64,000 nucleotides of DNA from Schistosoma mansoni (lineage: Eukaryota > Platyhelminthes > Trematoda > Strigeidida > Schistosomatidae): assembly GCF_000237925.1 (NCBI RefSeq), contig NC_031502.1:7049443-7113442 (forward strand), given 5' to 3'. The translations under genes were made by a program, and so were the position numbers. This document shows, piece after piece, positions 53,222 through 63,782 of this stretch (position 1 is the stretch's first letter; each line of letters starts with the position of its first letter). The notes below the pieces were generated by a model. It ran no database searches, was not told the origin of the DNA, and saw nothing but the letters and a program-made list of their open reading frames with translations.

Positions 53222-54004
53222 CTGTTACAAAGGGGAAAACAAAAAGTCAGTAAAAGGTGAAATCAATAAAATCACTTAATTAAAAATCTCATGTTCAATT
53301 CTCTTAAACTTTACTCTTTACATTTATCACCAGATCCCATTTTCAGGTTTTTAAAGATTTTTAAAATCTTGGAGTACCTAGGGCGGATAATAAGGTCAAT
53401 AGCTAGAATATATTATCACCGTTTGTCAGTTAAGCCCTCTGAAATCAAACTATATAGATTAGTTATTCATTACGATCAAATTCCATCCTCTTTTTTCTTA
53501 TTACTCTACAAAGCTGTATCCAATGGCGTCATATTCGGGTCACTCATTCCAATGTTCCAATCTAATAGTGCATATTAATTGTTAACATTGTCATTATCCT
53601 GTGAAATTAATTTACAGAAATTGTGAAGATAATTTTATATTATCAAAATTTAGTGCATTTCTGACTGCAGAAATGTTGCCGAACTAATTAATGTTAACAA
53701 ACTGATAATATAACTTCTAACCTAAACCCATACTAACAGTATGATAAGATAATGGATGATTTTCATACTGGGATCTTTAATAAACTGTGTACTCCTTATA
53801 CGCTGAATAAAATGTTCTGTTAACTATTCACATTTGTAAACTAATAGGATAATGAAACTCTTGTCTTAAAAAATCCACGAGCTAAAAACAGAAGAGAACA
53901 TAGTCATCATTCAACGTTTGTGTAAAACTGGATTATAACACAGTGAGAAAAGTTCCAGTATCAAATAATTAGTGTATACTTCTTAGTTTTTCCTCATATT
54001 TGAC

Positions 54005-55720
54005 ATCATTTCTGAAATGCAGTTTTCTTGTGATGTCATTGTAGTTCTCACACTTATTGAGATCTTTCTTTGGTATCTTGGTGAGATATTATCCCTTATA
54101 GTCTGTTGGCATTCGCTCTTCTCAAATCTTTGTGAATAGAATGTGGAGCATCTTTTACGTAATCTTTATGCCTGAATTTAGTGCCCCTGCTGCTTTCTCA
54201 CTCTTTATTCCTCTGCTTGTTGGTGGGGTGACATCTGTAGAAAGGTCTGTGTATGCCGCTTCGTTGTCCGGTACGTTCAGTGAAGCTTGTCTATTCAAAA
54301 GTTTTTCAAAGTACTCTACCCACCTGTTTCGCTGTTCTTGAATCTCAGTGAATGACTTGCCTTCTTTGTTCTTGATTGGTTGCTTTGGTTTACTGTATTT
54401 CCCTGATACTTCGTTGTATCATATAGTTGCCTAATATTTCCTTATCTTGAAGCTTTTTCCGCTGCCGTCTCTAGGTCTCCTGCTTGTAACATCTAATGCT
54501 CCTCTTCACACTCTTATTTACCTCTGTATTCGGTTTGTGCCTTGAATTACTCTGCTCTAGTTCGACTGATGTTAATTGTCGTCTTCTTGTTTTTCCCTTC
54601 TTGAACCCTGATTAAGGTGTCATCAGAGATCTTTTCTTAATGCTGGTGCTTGTTGTGGCACAGTACTTCGTTGACTCCTTTCCTGTTGTTTTCCAATAGT
54701 TGTTTCCTCTTATTGAAGTAGATCTTGCAAGGATCGAAGCTTTTTGTTGAGACCTATCTTGAATTCTTTAGGTTTGCCAGCGTCTCAAAGGAAGGCTGTA
54801 TTAAAATTTTGCCACGCTATATTATCAGTTTCACAGTGTGTCTTTAGCTTTAGTTTCTTCTTGGTGACAATCTGGTGGTGGTCTGAAGCTACACCTGCTC
54901 CTCTCTTTGTTCTCATGTTCTCCAAAAATCTTCTGAATTATTTATTGATGGTAGTGTGATTAATCCGGTACCCTGTAATGTGATCAGGTGAGATGCATAT
55001 AGCTTTATGTATACATTTGTGGGAGAAGGCATATAAATTTGCAAATCTCTCACCATTTTCGTTCCTTTCATTTAGCTCACGCCGTCCTAGTATATCTCCA
55101 TACTTTGTGTTGTCTATTCCGAACTTGGCATTTAGGTCTCCTATCAGGAAGGTTAGACCATTTTTCGGGCACTTCTCGTTGATAGACTGCAGCCTCCCAT
55201 AAAACTTATCTCTTTCACTGATATCATTGGTGGGTGCATAATACTAGATAACATTCATCGTAATCTCTTTCTTCTATATTTTGGAAAGTGTTTCGATGAT
55301 TCTGGATCCATGAGATCCTCATCCTATAAGTGTTTTTCGTGCTTCTTTGAACAACATCAGTTTATATTGTTTTGTGTGCGAAGCATTTTTTTCTTAATGA
55401 CCAGAGTAGAACGCCACCTCTTCCGAAGCTAACCTTTTCTGTCCAAAATGACTTCAATCAGTTAGACTTATTCTAAGCACCAAAAAGTTGTGTCTTCTCA
55501 TTTTCGCTGCTAGTTGACTAGTTCTACCGATCTCCAACATTGTGGGAATATTCCATGTACATACATCAAGCGTCGCTCTGGTTTTTAGAAGTGATATCGG
55601 TATCGTGACTTCCGAAGAATCTCGGCTTTCAGTATGAGGCGTCATAACTTTTTAAGTAAATATTCTTCAACTCTCAGGCCAGAGTTTAAATGGTTCAAAT
55701 AATATTTTCCGGTTCAGTCT
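54005..55720 (-). mobile_element. RTE family B relic, 5' part
   Basis: Minus strand carries the 5' leader (aaccatttaaactctg block, shared with 46100-46140) and the ORF start MTPHTESRDSSEVTIP (55645), matching MTLHDESRNSSEVTRP of the full copy. It then runs through the endonuclease to the RT beginning near 54010 (CENYND). Heavily frameshifted. The 3' part is absent, so this copy is truncated at the end opposite to the usual LINE 5' truncation, suggesting a later deletion. Confidence 0.75.
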
Positions 55721-56324
55721 ATTTAAGCAGGAGGGCTTCCTTCGAGATGTGATTGATATCTGCATACACAGTCCTCCTAGTTTTTCCAGGCTTGGAACTG
55801 GCAGTAATCTTAGAAGGGCAACAGGTGGAGTTATAGTGCAAGATTTCATGATTAAATTTGTGACTATCCATTAGAGAATGTATTAGAGATTTGTAGGCTT
55901 CCAGACATAATCGGAAACAAATCTTAATTTCGCATTCTTTGAAGTACAATTACAACAATTTACACAAAATCAACCAATCATTAACTTATCATCAGCAAAT
56001 TCTTCTTTAACATCTCATATTATTATTGTCTTCCTCACGGTTTTATTTTATAAAAAAAAAGCATGCTTACTGTTAAGTTAATGTAATCCACAGTGTAACT
56101 ATCTTTGTTCAGAGGATTCAAATAAAAGAAAAGCAGTCAAGTGATCAATGAAAACTGAACTTGAAATGAAAACCAAAAAATGCATCATCTTAAAGAGAAA
56201 GGAAGAACTAAATTCATGGTAGTAACATGAAAATACCTACTACAGTAAGATGTTTATTTATACATGCATATCATACAGTCTCTATTTTGTTTTAATCCCT
56301 ATTTCTTTTATTTTAGCTTTCATA

Positions 56325-56540
56325 ATATTCAGAAGGGGTTTTGGAGGAGATTTCAGTATTTTCATAGTTGAAATCATGAGTCAATTGAAGCTAGACCACT
56401 ATGGAAAACCTGGAAGCACTGGACGGCCGTTTCGTCCTACTATGGGACTCCTCAGCAGTGCGCATCCACGATCCCGCCTAGCGATATTCGAACCCAGGAT
56501 CTACCATTCTCACGCCAGAGCACTTAATCGGTAATTAAAG
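56325..56540 (-). mobile_element. SINE family 2 copy, recombined head, intact hammerhead
   Basis: From 56375 rightwards this is the reverse complement of the SINE body: 3' part, hammerhead (56416-56461), B box (gttcgaa at about 56488) and a truncated A-box end. To the left, 56325-56374 (agaaggggttttggagg, then catagttgaaatcatga) matches the 5' head of the family in the plus orientation. Head and body therefore face opposite ways and meet in the terminal inverted repeat, as expected for inversion or template switching within that repeat. Confidence 0.75.
56416..56461 (-). ncRNA. Hammerhead ribozyme, complete canonical core
   Basis: Minus strand, in order: helix I strand GCACTG; CTGAGGA (fits CUGANGA); helix II GTCC, 7-nt loop CATAGTA, GGAC; GAAA; very short helix III hairpin CGGCCG region; GTC cleavage triplet; helix I partner CAGTGC. 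Helix I pairs over 6 of 6 and helix II over 4 of 4. Short helix III is a known trait of schistosome hammerheads. All conserved core bases are present, so activity is plausible. It is on the sense strand of the RGK-like intron. Confidence 0.8.
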
Positions 56541-57189
56541 CAAATTATTATCGTGAATGTAAACTCTTTTTTCCTTTTTTTCTCCTTTTAATTTGTTATT
56601 TACCTCCTTACTTAACCAAGTGATTCTGTTTCGTTTTGATTCTTAATAAGAAATAGAAATAAACAGTTTAATCAATCTTAGTTTTACATGTATCACTATC
56701 AAAAATACAATTTACTTCTTTTTTTAATTGATTTTTAATGTTTATATCTGAGTGGTTAAGTGATAAATAAGCACGATACTTAGTAACAACTGTTTAAGAG
56801 CATAAGAATAAATGTAACGAGAAAAAAAGAAACACCCCCCAAAAGAAATTTATGTTATTAAAGACACTAAAATTATTGATTTGTTATGTAGTTTATTTAA
56901 CATATTGTTTACTACTTAGCTGTTGTTGGTTGTGATAGATAATAATTTCTGTGATAATTTAAGATAATTAACATAAGTAGCATTTAACACTAATCGGAAG
57001 TGGAAAATCTGTCAGGAGAAGGCTAAGAAGATCAAGTTGTAGAGAATAGAATGTGAAGGACATATGATGGAAATTCACGAATGAAGTATTCAGTGTATAA
57101 TTCTCATATTTTATGAAGAGATTCTGTAATTTTGTATTGAAATACAGTTGGTTGTCTCTGTTTGTATTCTCGTTCACAACAATATTATT

Positions 57190-57503
57190 TTCATAGCTGA
57201 ATGCGTGAGTCAATTGAAGCTAGACCACCAGGGAAGACCTTGAAGCACTGGACGGCCGTTTCGTTCTATTGTGGGACTCCTCAACAGTGCGCATCTACGA
57301 TCCCGCCTCATGAGATTCGAACCCAGGACCGACCTGTCTCGTGACAGAGCACTAAACCAATAGATCACTGAGCCGGCATCCGATGGTGTTTATGTCTAAC
57401 TTCAACCAATCCACGAAGTTCAGCAACCATTCACTAATTGTCTTCAGTGAGTTCCTATCACACAACTATGAAAATACTAAATCTCCACAAAACCCCTTCT
57501 AAT
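57190..57503 (-). mobile_element. SINE family 2, complete copy with 12-bp target duplication
   Basis: 314 bp, flanked by aacaatattatt at 57178-57189 and 57504-57515. On the minus strand: head agaaggggttttgtgg, A box-like ggctcagtgatctattgg, B box gggttcgaatctc, hammerhead block and a 3' end reading tagcttcaattgactca. The target duplication shows LINE-type insertion rather than DNA transposition. Confidence 0.85.
57245..57290 (-). ncRNA. Hammerhead relic in SINE 57190-57503
   Basis: Helix I GCACTG/CAGTGC, GAAA and GTC are intact, but the core CTGAGGA is TTGAGGA (C3 lost) and helix II has one mismatch (GTCC/GAAC). Expected to be inactive. Confidence 0.65.
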
Positions 57504-58261
57504 AACAATATTATTGTTAAATCTTACAAATTTGTATAGTTCACATTACTATACTTCTGTAAACACTAAATAATTAGACAGAAAGAACTTCAAATAACTT
57601 ATAAGATAACAGAGATTTCTGAACTAACAAGCTCAACTAAATATTCTAGATTTTTCAAAAAGTGCAAATCATCACTGAGTACATAATGAACATAAAATTT
57701 AATATACATTTGAAAACCACTCCCATATAGTTGGTATTTGCAAGACGTTTAAAAATGCTTATATCAAAGCCAAAATACTATATCTACGTATTCACATTCT
57801 AGTGCCAGGTGAAATCGGTAGAATATCGAAACTGCGATAAGTTACTATGTAATTTACGGGTTATATAAATCCAGGTTAAATTTAATATAATATTACCTGA
57901 CGCTAAACTGTCACATATTCATTATTTATATAAGTGCTAGTGAAAACTAATTAGAGATTTTTAGTTACAGCTAAATGGTTGGAAATCGATAATCGTCATC
58001 ACTAATTTAGTAGTTAACGTTGATGGTCATTGAAAATCATGATGCTCCACGGGTTAACTAATAAATCATGTAAATAATAATTTGAAGGTCCATAAGTTAC
58101 ATTACTGATGAACATTACTTAGACAACTATTGAGAGCCAAGAAGCACTGGACAGTCATTTCTTCATGAAAATGCGATATAAAATATACAAGTTCTACAAT
58201 TTTCACAAGCCATTTACATCTACATTTGTCATATGCTCATTAGCGACTAATTTCAAAAGTT

Positions 58262-58470
58262 AATTCCTTGAGTTCCAATGAGATACCATCACTGGTGTAG
58301 TTTAGCCAAGTCTAGTGTGAAGTAGATACCCATCAATGGTTTTCAACAATGATCGCTCATTATTACTAATTGATTGAAGTTACTTATATATGCCATTAGA
58401 TGTCAACTCATTAGTTCAAAGGTTAAGTGCTTGCTACGAGAACTAAAAGTAGACTAAAACACTCAAGGAT
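58262..58470 (+). mobile_element. Degenerate SINE family 2 relic
   Basis: Collinear by eye with 60285-60450: tgagttccaatgagat, tgtagtttagccaagtct, gtagatacccatcaatgg and a worn A box (tcattagttcaaaggttaag). The hammerhead part is absent here. An inverted fragment of it (aagcactggacagtca) lies at 58140-58165. Confidence 0.5.
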
Positions 58471-58672
58471 TTCCAAAAACCGTTCGAATTATTGATTTGA
58501 TTATTAATTGCATTTTATTCTTTATTATTTTTATTATTCTATCCTTTATATATTTCCGATATTTTTTATCAATTTTGATCAACGTTCAAGATGGTGGACT
58601 ATTTAGCTAACTCTGAAAAAAATTAAACTTGAACTAACAGAAATAAGAATTATCTGAATTGGTTTATGTTAT

Positions 58673-58953
58673 TGTAGTGAACAGAACACGATTGGGGACA
58701 ATCGAATGTATTTAAACAAACATTACAGACTATCTCAGTAAATTCTGATAACCAAACAATGAACAGTCAATTTGCAAATTAACAACCAATTGTTTCAATC
58801 TTCACTGTTTCTTCTCTAATTCCATTGTTCGTGCATTTTCCTACCGATTGCGCTTCGTTTCAATTCTTTCCTCATCGGTCTTCTGCGAAAATACATTCTA
58901 TGTCTGACCAACACCATATACTACTTATATGGATATAAGTAAACCACACCACA
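58673..58953 (-). repeat. TRIM 3' LTR
   Basis: Direct repeat of 59376-59657, with scattered substitutions and a few small indels visible (for example gaacagaacacg against gaatgagaacacg), so insertion is not very recent. Confidence 0.85.
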
Positions 58954-59375
58954 CTCATCCCCCCTTTAAAGCATTCGTTCATGCGGTGGTTCTGTTCGCC
59001 ATGCCACTGTCTTCTTTCACTGCAGTCTGTGCCAAACTCTCCGTCAGAATGTCGAGTCTGCAACGCGCTGACCTCCATAGCTCCGTCGACCTGCCGGGGC
59101 ACCAACATCCGCATCCACCCGGCACCTGGGACGTTCAACACCCGTACTCCACCGGCCTGCTGAGCCATCTACATCCGATGTCCGCCCAGCAGCCGCACGT
59201 CCCACTGCTCCTCTCCGTCGACAGCACCCGCTACAGCCAACGCCGCCCCGCCAGAACACTCAACTCGACGCCAACTCTCCACACCAGACTGCCCCAACTA
59301 GCACCTCAACTCCAGACCCGCAGCGGCGTCCGCAGAACAGCACCCTTCCTCCTACTGGTTGGCAGCGACACCAAA

Positions 59376-59657
59376 TGTAGTGAATGAGAACACGACTGGG
59401 GACAATCGAATATGTTTAAGCAAAGATTACAGACTATCTCAGTAAATTCTGATAACCAAACAATGAACAGTCAATTTGCAAATTAACAACCAATTGTTTC
59501 AATCTTCACTGTTTCTTCTCTTATTCCATTGCTCATGCATTTTCCAGACGTTTGCGTTTCATTTCAGTTCTTTCCTCATCGGTCTTCTGCCAAAATACAT
59601 TCTATGTCTGACCCACACCATATACTACTTATATGGATATAAGTAGACCACACCACA
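59376..59657 (-). repeat. TRIM 5' LTR
   Basis: Partner of 58673-58953. On the minus strand it is followed by the primer-binding-like sequence. Confidence 0.85.
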
Positions 59658-60184
59658 TTATAACTTGTGGCCTTGTGCCCCATTAACGTATAATGTAATG
59701 ACACCGGCAATTAGAGAACAGCGATTTACTGACTGGACCAATGAAGAATAAACCCGTACCAGTAGTCTACAGTCCTTATCCATCCTTCTTCCTGCTTAGC
59801 CCCACCTCTTGAGTCCAGAACGCAAATCTCAGCCTTCGAGACATAAATAATTTGTTTCAAACATACTGGGTTTATATACAAGCCAAACGGACCACATCAC
59901 ACTATATATTAGAAAATAACATTTGTACAAGATCTAGCCGAAAGTGTCTGTGATTGAGGGAGACTGTAATTAATAGACTGAGCGTAACTCAAGAATGGTA
60001 AATCGTATAATAATAATCTCTGGGTCAAAATAAAGCTTTTAATAAAAGGAACATGAATATTCACAGTTTAGCTACTTAATTGGTACACTACTTAATTATA
60101 CAATAAAAATATATGAATAGTATTAGTCTAGAATTAGATTCTAATAGTTACCATTCATTATTCTTATTGAGATATAACAATTTA

Positions 60185-60612
60185 AGGGGGTTTTCTGTGG
60201 AGATTTTTAGTAATTTGTTTATATATAGTTGAAATCATGAGTCGGTTGAAGCCAGACCAGTGACTGGCTCCATGAGGTATTTCCTGGAGTTCTAGTGAGA
60301 ATCAGTAACCCGTGGAGTTCAACCAGGTCTGTTGGGAGATATCAACTCACTGGAGATAATTGGTGAACGGTTGCTCAACTTTTTGGATTGGTTGGAGTTA
60401 GACGTAAACACCATCGGATGCTGGCTCAGTGGTCTATCGGTTAAGTGCTCTGGCCGGAGACTGGTAGATCCTGGGTTCGAATCTCATGAAGCGGGATTGT
60501 GCATGCGCACTGCTGAGGAGTCCCACAATAGAACGAAACGGCCGTCCAGTGCTTTCAGGTTTTCCCTGGTGGTTTAGCTTCAATTGACTCATGATTTCAA
60601 CTATATTTATAC
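60185..60612 (+). mobile_element. SINE family 2, full-length foldback copy
   Basis: Head with aagggggttttctgtgg, then left terminal inverted repeat 60224-60259 pairing with 60570-60605 (tatagttgaaatcatgagtc core). A box-like ggctcagtggtctatcgg (60423-60440), B box gggttcgaatc (60473-60483), hammerhead 60507-60552. A short flank repeat caattta (60178-60184 and 60613-60619) may be the target duplication. Plus orientation, antisense to the surrounding RGK-like gene. Confidence 0.82.
60507..60552 (+). ncRNA. Hammerhead ribozyme, core intact, helix II weakened
   Basis: GCACTG, CTGAGGA (60513-60519), GAAA (60535-60538), GTC (60544-60546) and CAGTGC are all present and helix I is perfect. Helix II is GTCC/GAAC with one C-A mismatch. 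Activity is possible but likely reduced. Confidence 0.72.
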
Positions 60613-62044
60613 CAATTTACTTAAATAAAAGAACTAAAATTCAATTTTATTTATCATTAATTTAACAAATAAAATTTAGAATAGTTTTAATTAAGGAATA
60701 ACTTTTTCTCTTATCTCCATGGCTTCTGATCGGATCGTTTATTTCAGATAAATGTTTTAACATAATTAATGAATGAGTCCTAATTTAGATGGGTTTTTCA
60801 ACAGGTTATACTTAATTAACTTTTTGTGCGATATACAACATTTTCTGGGTTGTATTGATTTAATCCAGCCTTCTTAACTGATTAACCCTTGTCTCTAATT
60901 AAATTTATATAAAGAATTTATTACTTCATTAGTGATTTTATTATTAATAATACAATGGGTCATGGGCACAGTAGAGCGCCAGGAAACATTCGATATTAAA
61001 TAGTGACAATAGTGTGTAGAAAATTATTTGCATTGAGTAATACAGTTTCAATGCGTATACAATTGTGATAGATTCTACTTAGTAGAAGATTCATTTTAAT
61101 GTTGACGGGAAGCCATTTTTTGGTAATCCTTGAAGCCACTAAGCTGTATTATCTTTGGAACCACTTCTACGGAGTTGTCAAGAACAAACGCAAACTAATT
61201 TACTTCAGCTATTCGCTATTTAATGACATGATACCATAAGATGACTAGTTCACTGCTAATTTTTCGTTCAGCTCTAGTGCCGGGAAATCTGATGTAATTT
61301 GAAGCGTAAGTTCAAGCCACCAAAGCTGTTGTTTAAAGATGAGAGGATTAGTTTGAACATCACCATCATTGTACCTAATACGCTTTACCAGAAAGCAGCT
61401 TTACTTACAGTGTTGCTATGGCTAGCTAACAATCCCTTTGGATTACTGATGATTAAAAACACAGATGATAAGATAGTGAACTCATAAAACCCAATGGAGA
61501 TAGTCCTACTGCACCTTTGCACCTCTGACAACTTGAGAAGCCGACTAACGTTAATTTAGCGCCGAAGATATACATGATAGTTGCAGGTCACTTTCGTTTT
61601 CACAACACTTAAATTGAACTCGCTTCTCAAATAATAATTAGTGCTCACAAGATTATTAGATAAACTAACTCCTTATCTATTTCTATCCTCACATCAGTGA
61701 TGGAACAGGCTGTAACCAACTTTATGGTATTTCAATGCAGTTTTAATTATTATTACAGTAATAGAATCGAAAAAGACTCAGCACGTAATAGCTTTTTATT
61801 TTGAATCGGTAAATGGTATCTTATCGATAATATAGAGGAACTAATTGCATTTTTGAACTATGAGTTTGTAGCTGAAAAGTCATCATTACTTAATCAGAAA
61901 TGCCAATAAACTGTTTTCCATTGATGTAACATAAGTATAGGTGCTTAATTGAAGTTGCAAATATTGCCTGATTGAACTATAACATTTGCAAGCTTTCTTC
62001 AAGTGCTTTTGACTTCATGTTTGCAGTTAAACACATTCTGTCGA

Positions 62045-62177
62045 TGACTAGAAGCAGACATCAAAAGAATGAGTGGCCATTGGAAACAACTAGGGAGGAT
62101 TACCCAGGATAGAATTTGATGGAAAATCCTGGTGTGCAACCCATGCTTCCCCATGAGGGGTAACAGGCGTAAGTAAA
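62045..62177 (+). mobile_element. RTE family B, short 3' fragment
   Basis: Carries the family's end: an EADIKRMSGHWK-like frame, then ggggtaacaggcgtaagtaa, as at 49115-49140. Strongly 5'-truncated insertion within the RGK-like intron. Confidence 0.75.
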
Positions 62178-63036
62178 CAATTAAGTTACATTTGAAGATG
62201 CTTACTACTCTGTACATCAAATTTATCTTAATTTGGTGACCATCAAAACGTAGCTGACTGGTCAGATTGAAAGTTAAACGAATAGTTTTTTCCTTATAGT
62301 GAAAATGTGTGTTATAAATTCCTGAATATAAAATAATTCATGGTCTATTATTTGGTAATTTCTGTTTGACATATCATCCTAAGTAACGTATCATGTATTC
62401 AAACAATAGATTCCTTCATACTCTCACTGAAAAATGATTAAAATATGCATTTCATATACCATACTTAACGATATCAGTTAGGTAAATCATCCAGGACAAT
62501 GTTAATATCAACATAATTGAAAAACCAACTTGTTCGATCATATTTCGATTGTAAATCTGCGATACATAAACGAAAAAAGAAGGGATCGTTCTGTTATTCA
62601 AAGTCAATCACAATTACAAAATAACCTAAAAAACCCTCTAGTTTAAGTTGAGCTACTCATAAAACTCATTAGCAAATTATCCGAGTTTATTTGATGGCGA
62701 CATAAAATAAAAACTATAACTGCATTATGTCATACACGATTGAGAAAAAAAGTTGTACAGCAATTAAAAAGGGATTTGACAAAGCAATCGATATTTATGT
62801 ATTGTTAATCTGAAATGTTTCTAAAAAGTATTCAGTAGGAATTTCAATTAGTTCAACAGTATGAAAGTGTTTCTGCATACTAGTGCTTTTTTGTAAAATG
62901 AACAAAGTAGATATAATGGATTTTTATTTTGTTACAGTTGAATAGATAATAAAGAAATTCAATATTTTGATAACACTCATTATCTAGAAATTAAATAATA
63001 TGATGTTATTATAAACAGAAATGGATGGTGGCTAGG

Positions 63037-63090
63037 AGTGGAATCCAGGATGCGTGTTCTGTCCTAGTTGGAATTCGTCAGCCAGATATA
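63037..63090 (-). ncRNA. Hammerhead relic, family 1, inverted block
   Basis: Minus strand keeps CTGACGA, most of helix II and the tcctggattccac 3' side, but the GAAA box reads AGAAC with shifted spacing and the cleavage triplet is ATC-like. Likely inactive. Confidence 0.5.
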
Positions 63091-63296
63091 CACGCATTTC
63101 AGAATTGATGTTTACTCTGAGACTCGAACCCAGAGCTGTTAGCTTCAAACATTACCACATTACCCGTTTGGCTACTGAGTCTAGATAGCTACTAGCTTGC
63201 GCAATGAGATGACGTTTCAATTCATTTTTGTATTCAAACAAAGAACGATACTGGGTTCGAGTCCCGGAGTGAACATCAACTCTGGGATGCAGGTTC

Positions 63297-63341
63297 ATCC
63301 ATCTGACAAATCTAAAGTAGGACGAAACTCACGTCCTGGAT
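63297..63341 (+). ncRNA. Hammerhead relic, family 1
   Basis: GAAA (63323-63326), GTC (63333-63335) and most of helix I (atccat/ctggat) remain. CUGANGA is changed to CTGACAA (63303-63309), losing G8. Likely inactive. Confidence 0.6.
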
Positions 63342-63541
63342 TCCACTGCTAGCTACCATCTATCTCCGTTTACAATGCTTTTGACTTAAGGCGATATCGA
63401 GGCAATCCACACAAGGTATACATATGCCAATAAGAGACTGATCAATGAGATGATTCAAACAAACAATACAAGAATGAATATGATGTCATTATTGGAATGA
63501 TATGTCAGAGCTTATAGTAAATGACATCAATAATCACTTAC

Positions 63542-63782
63542 CATCAATAGATACTTGTCTACCTCTGACTAAATCTGATTTATTACCAACAAGATAGATT
63601 AATCCAGGTACGGCTGATATTGGACTATTCATTGCTTTTGATGATGACAACGTTGGACATTGCCTTGTATCATTCAATGGTGTCAATGCATTAACGATTA
63701 ATCTAGCTGCTTCAAAACTATTTTGATCATCAATAGCATAGACAACAAGGAATGCATCGATACAATCACGTATTTGAACTTC
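63542..63782 (-). CDS. RGK-like small GTPase, upstream exon (G4 motif)
   Basis: Encodes EVQIRDCIDAFLVVYAIDD, then QNSFEAARLIVNALTPL, a Ser/Pro-rich insert, and LIYLVGNKSDLVRGRQVSI. NKSD is the guanine-specificity G4 motif, and ALVVYSIxDxxSFE...VGNKSDLVRxREVS is the RGK pattern. The roughly 25-residue insert before IYLVGNKSD is longer than in vertebrate relatives. It ends in a GTAAGT donor (63541) in phase 1, fitting the exon at 52902-53221. The start is after ctaaag at 63783; an alternative AG gives 63778. The G1-G3 exons lie beyond the right edge. Confidence 0.8.

Larger units (their letters stand above)
58673..59657 (-). mobile_element. Miniature LTR retrotransposon (TRIM), minus orientation
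   Basis: Two LTRs of about 281 and 282 bp (58673-58953 and 59376-59657) flank a 422-bp GC-rich interior with no pol or gag domain. Read on the minus strand, the LTR begins TGTGGTGTGG and ends CACTACA. A primer-binding-like tggtgtcgctgccaacc lies two bases after the 5' LTR (59373 downward). A polypurine tract (aaaggggggatgag, 58967-58954) directly precedes the 3' LTR. The target duplication is 4 bp (ttat) at 58669-58672 and 59658-59661. ORFs in the interior (for example 58929-59387 plus) run into the LTRs and follow no known family. It must use another element's enzymes. Confidence 0.85.
63018..63490 (-). mobile_element. SMalpha-type SINE (family 1), inverted-pair copy
   Basis: Same unit as 29450-29836 in the opposite orientation: its head (63376-63490) matches 29450-29597 reversed. 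Hammerhead-like blocks face away from each other at 63037-63090 (minus) and 63297-63340 (plus). A B box occurs in each orientation (gactcgaaccc at 63121; gggttcgagtcc at 63253), so at least two SINE pieces are fused here. Confidence 0.7.
53222..63541 (-). other. 10.3-kb intron of the RGK-like gene
   Basis: Bounded by GTAAGT at 63541 and tttgtaacag at 53222, with matching split-codon phase. It holds an RTE relic, three to four foldback SINEs with hammerhead motifs, an SMalpha-type SINE, an RTE tail and a TRIM. No separate host gene was recognised inside. Stretches 53290-54000, 55721-56320 and 60613-62040 are plain AT-rich DNA. Confidence 0.75.

Noticed and set aside
58929-59387. 152-codon Pro/His/Ser-rich ORF
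   Set aside because: It runs from the 3' LTR through the GC-rich interior into the 5' LTR of the TRIM on the opposite strand. High GC alone keeps frames open.
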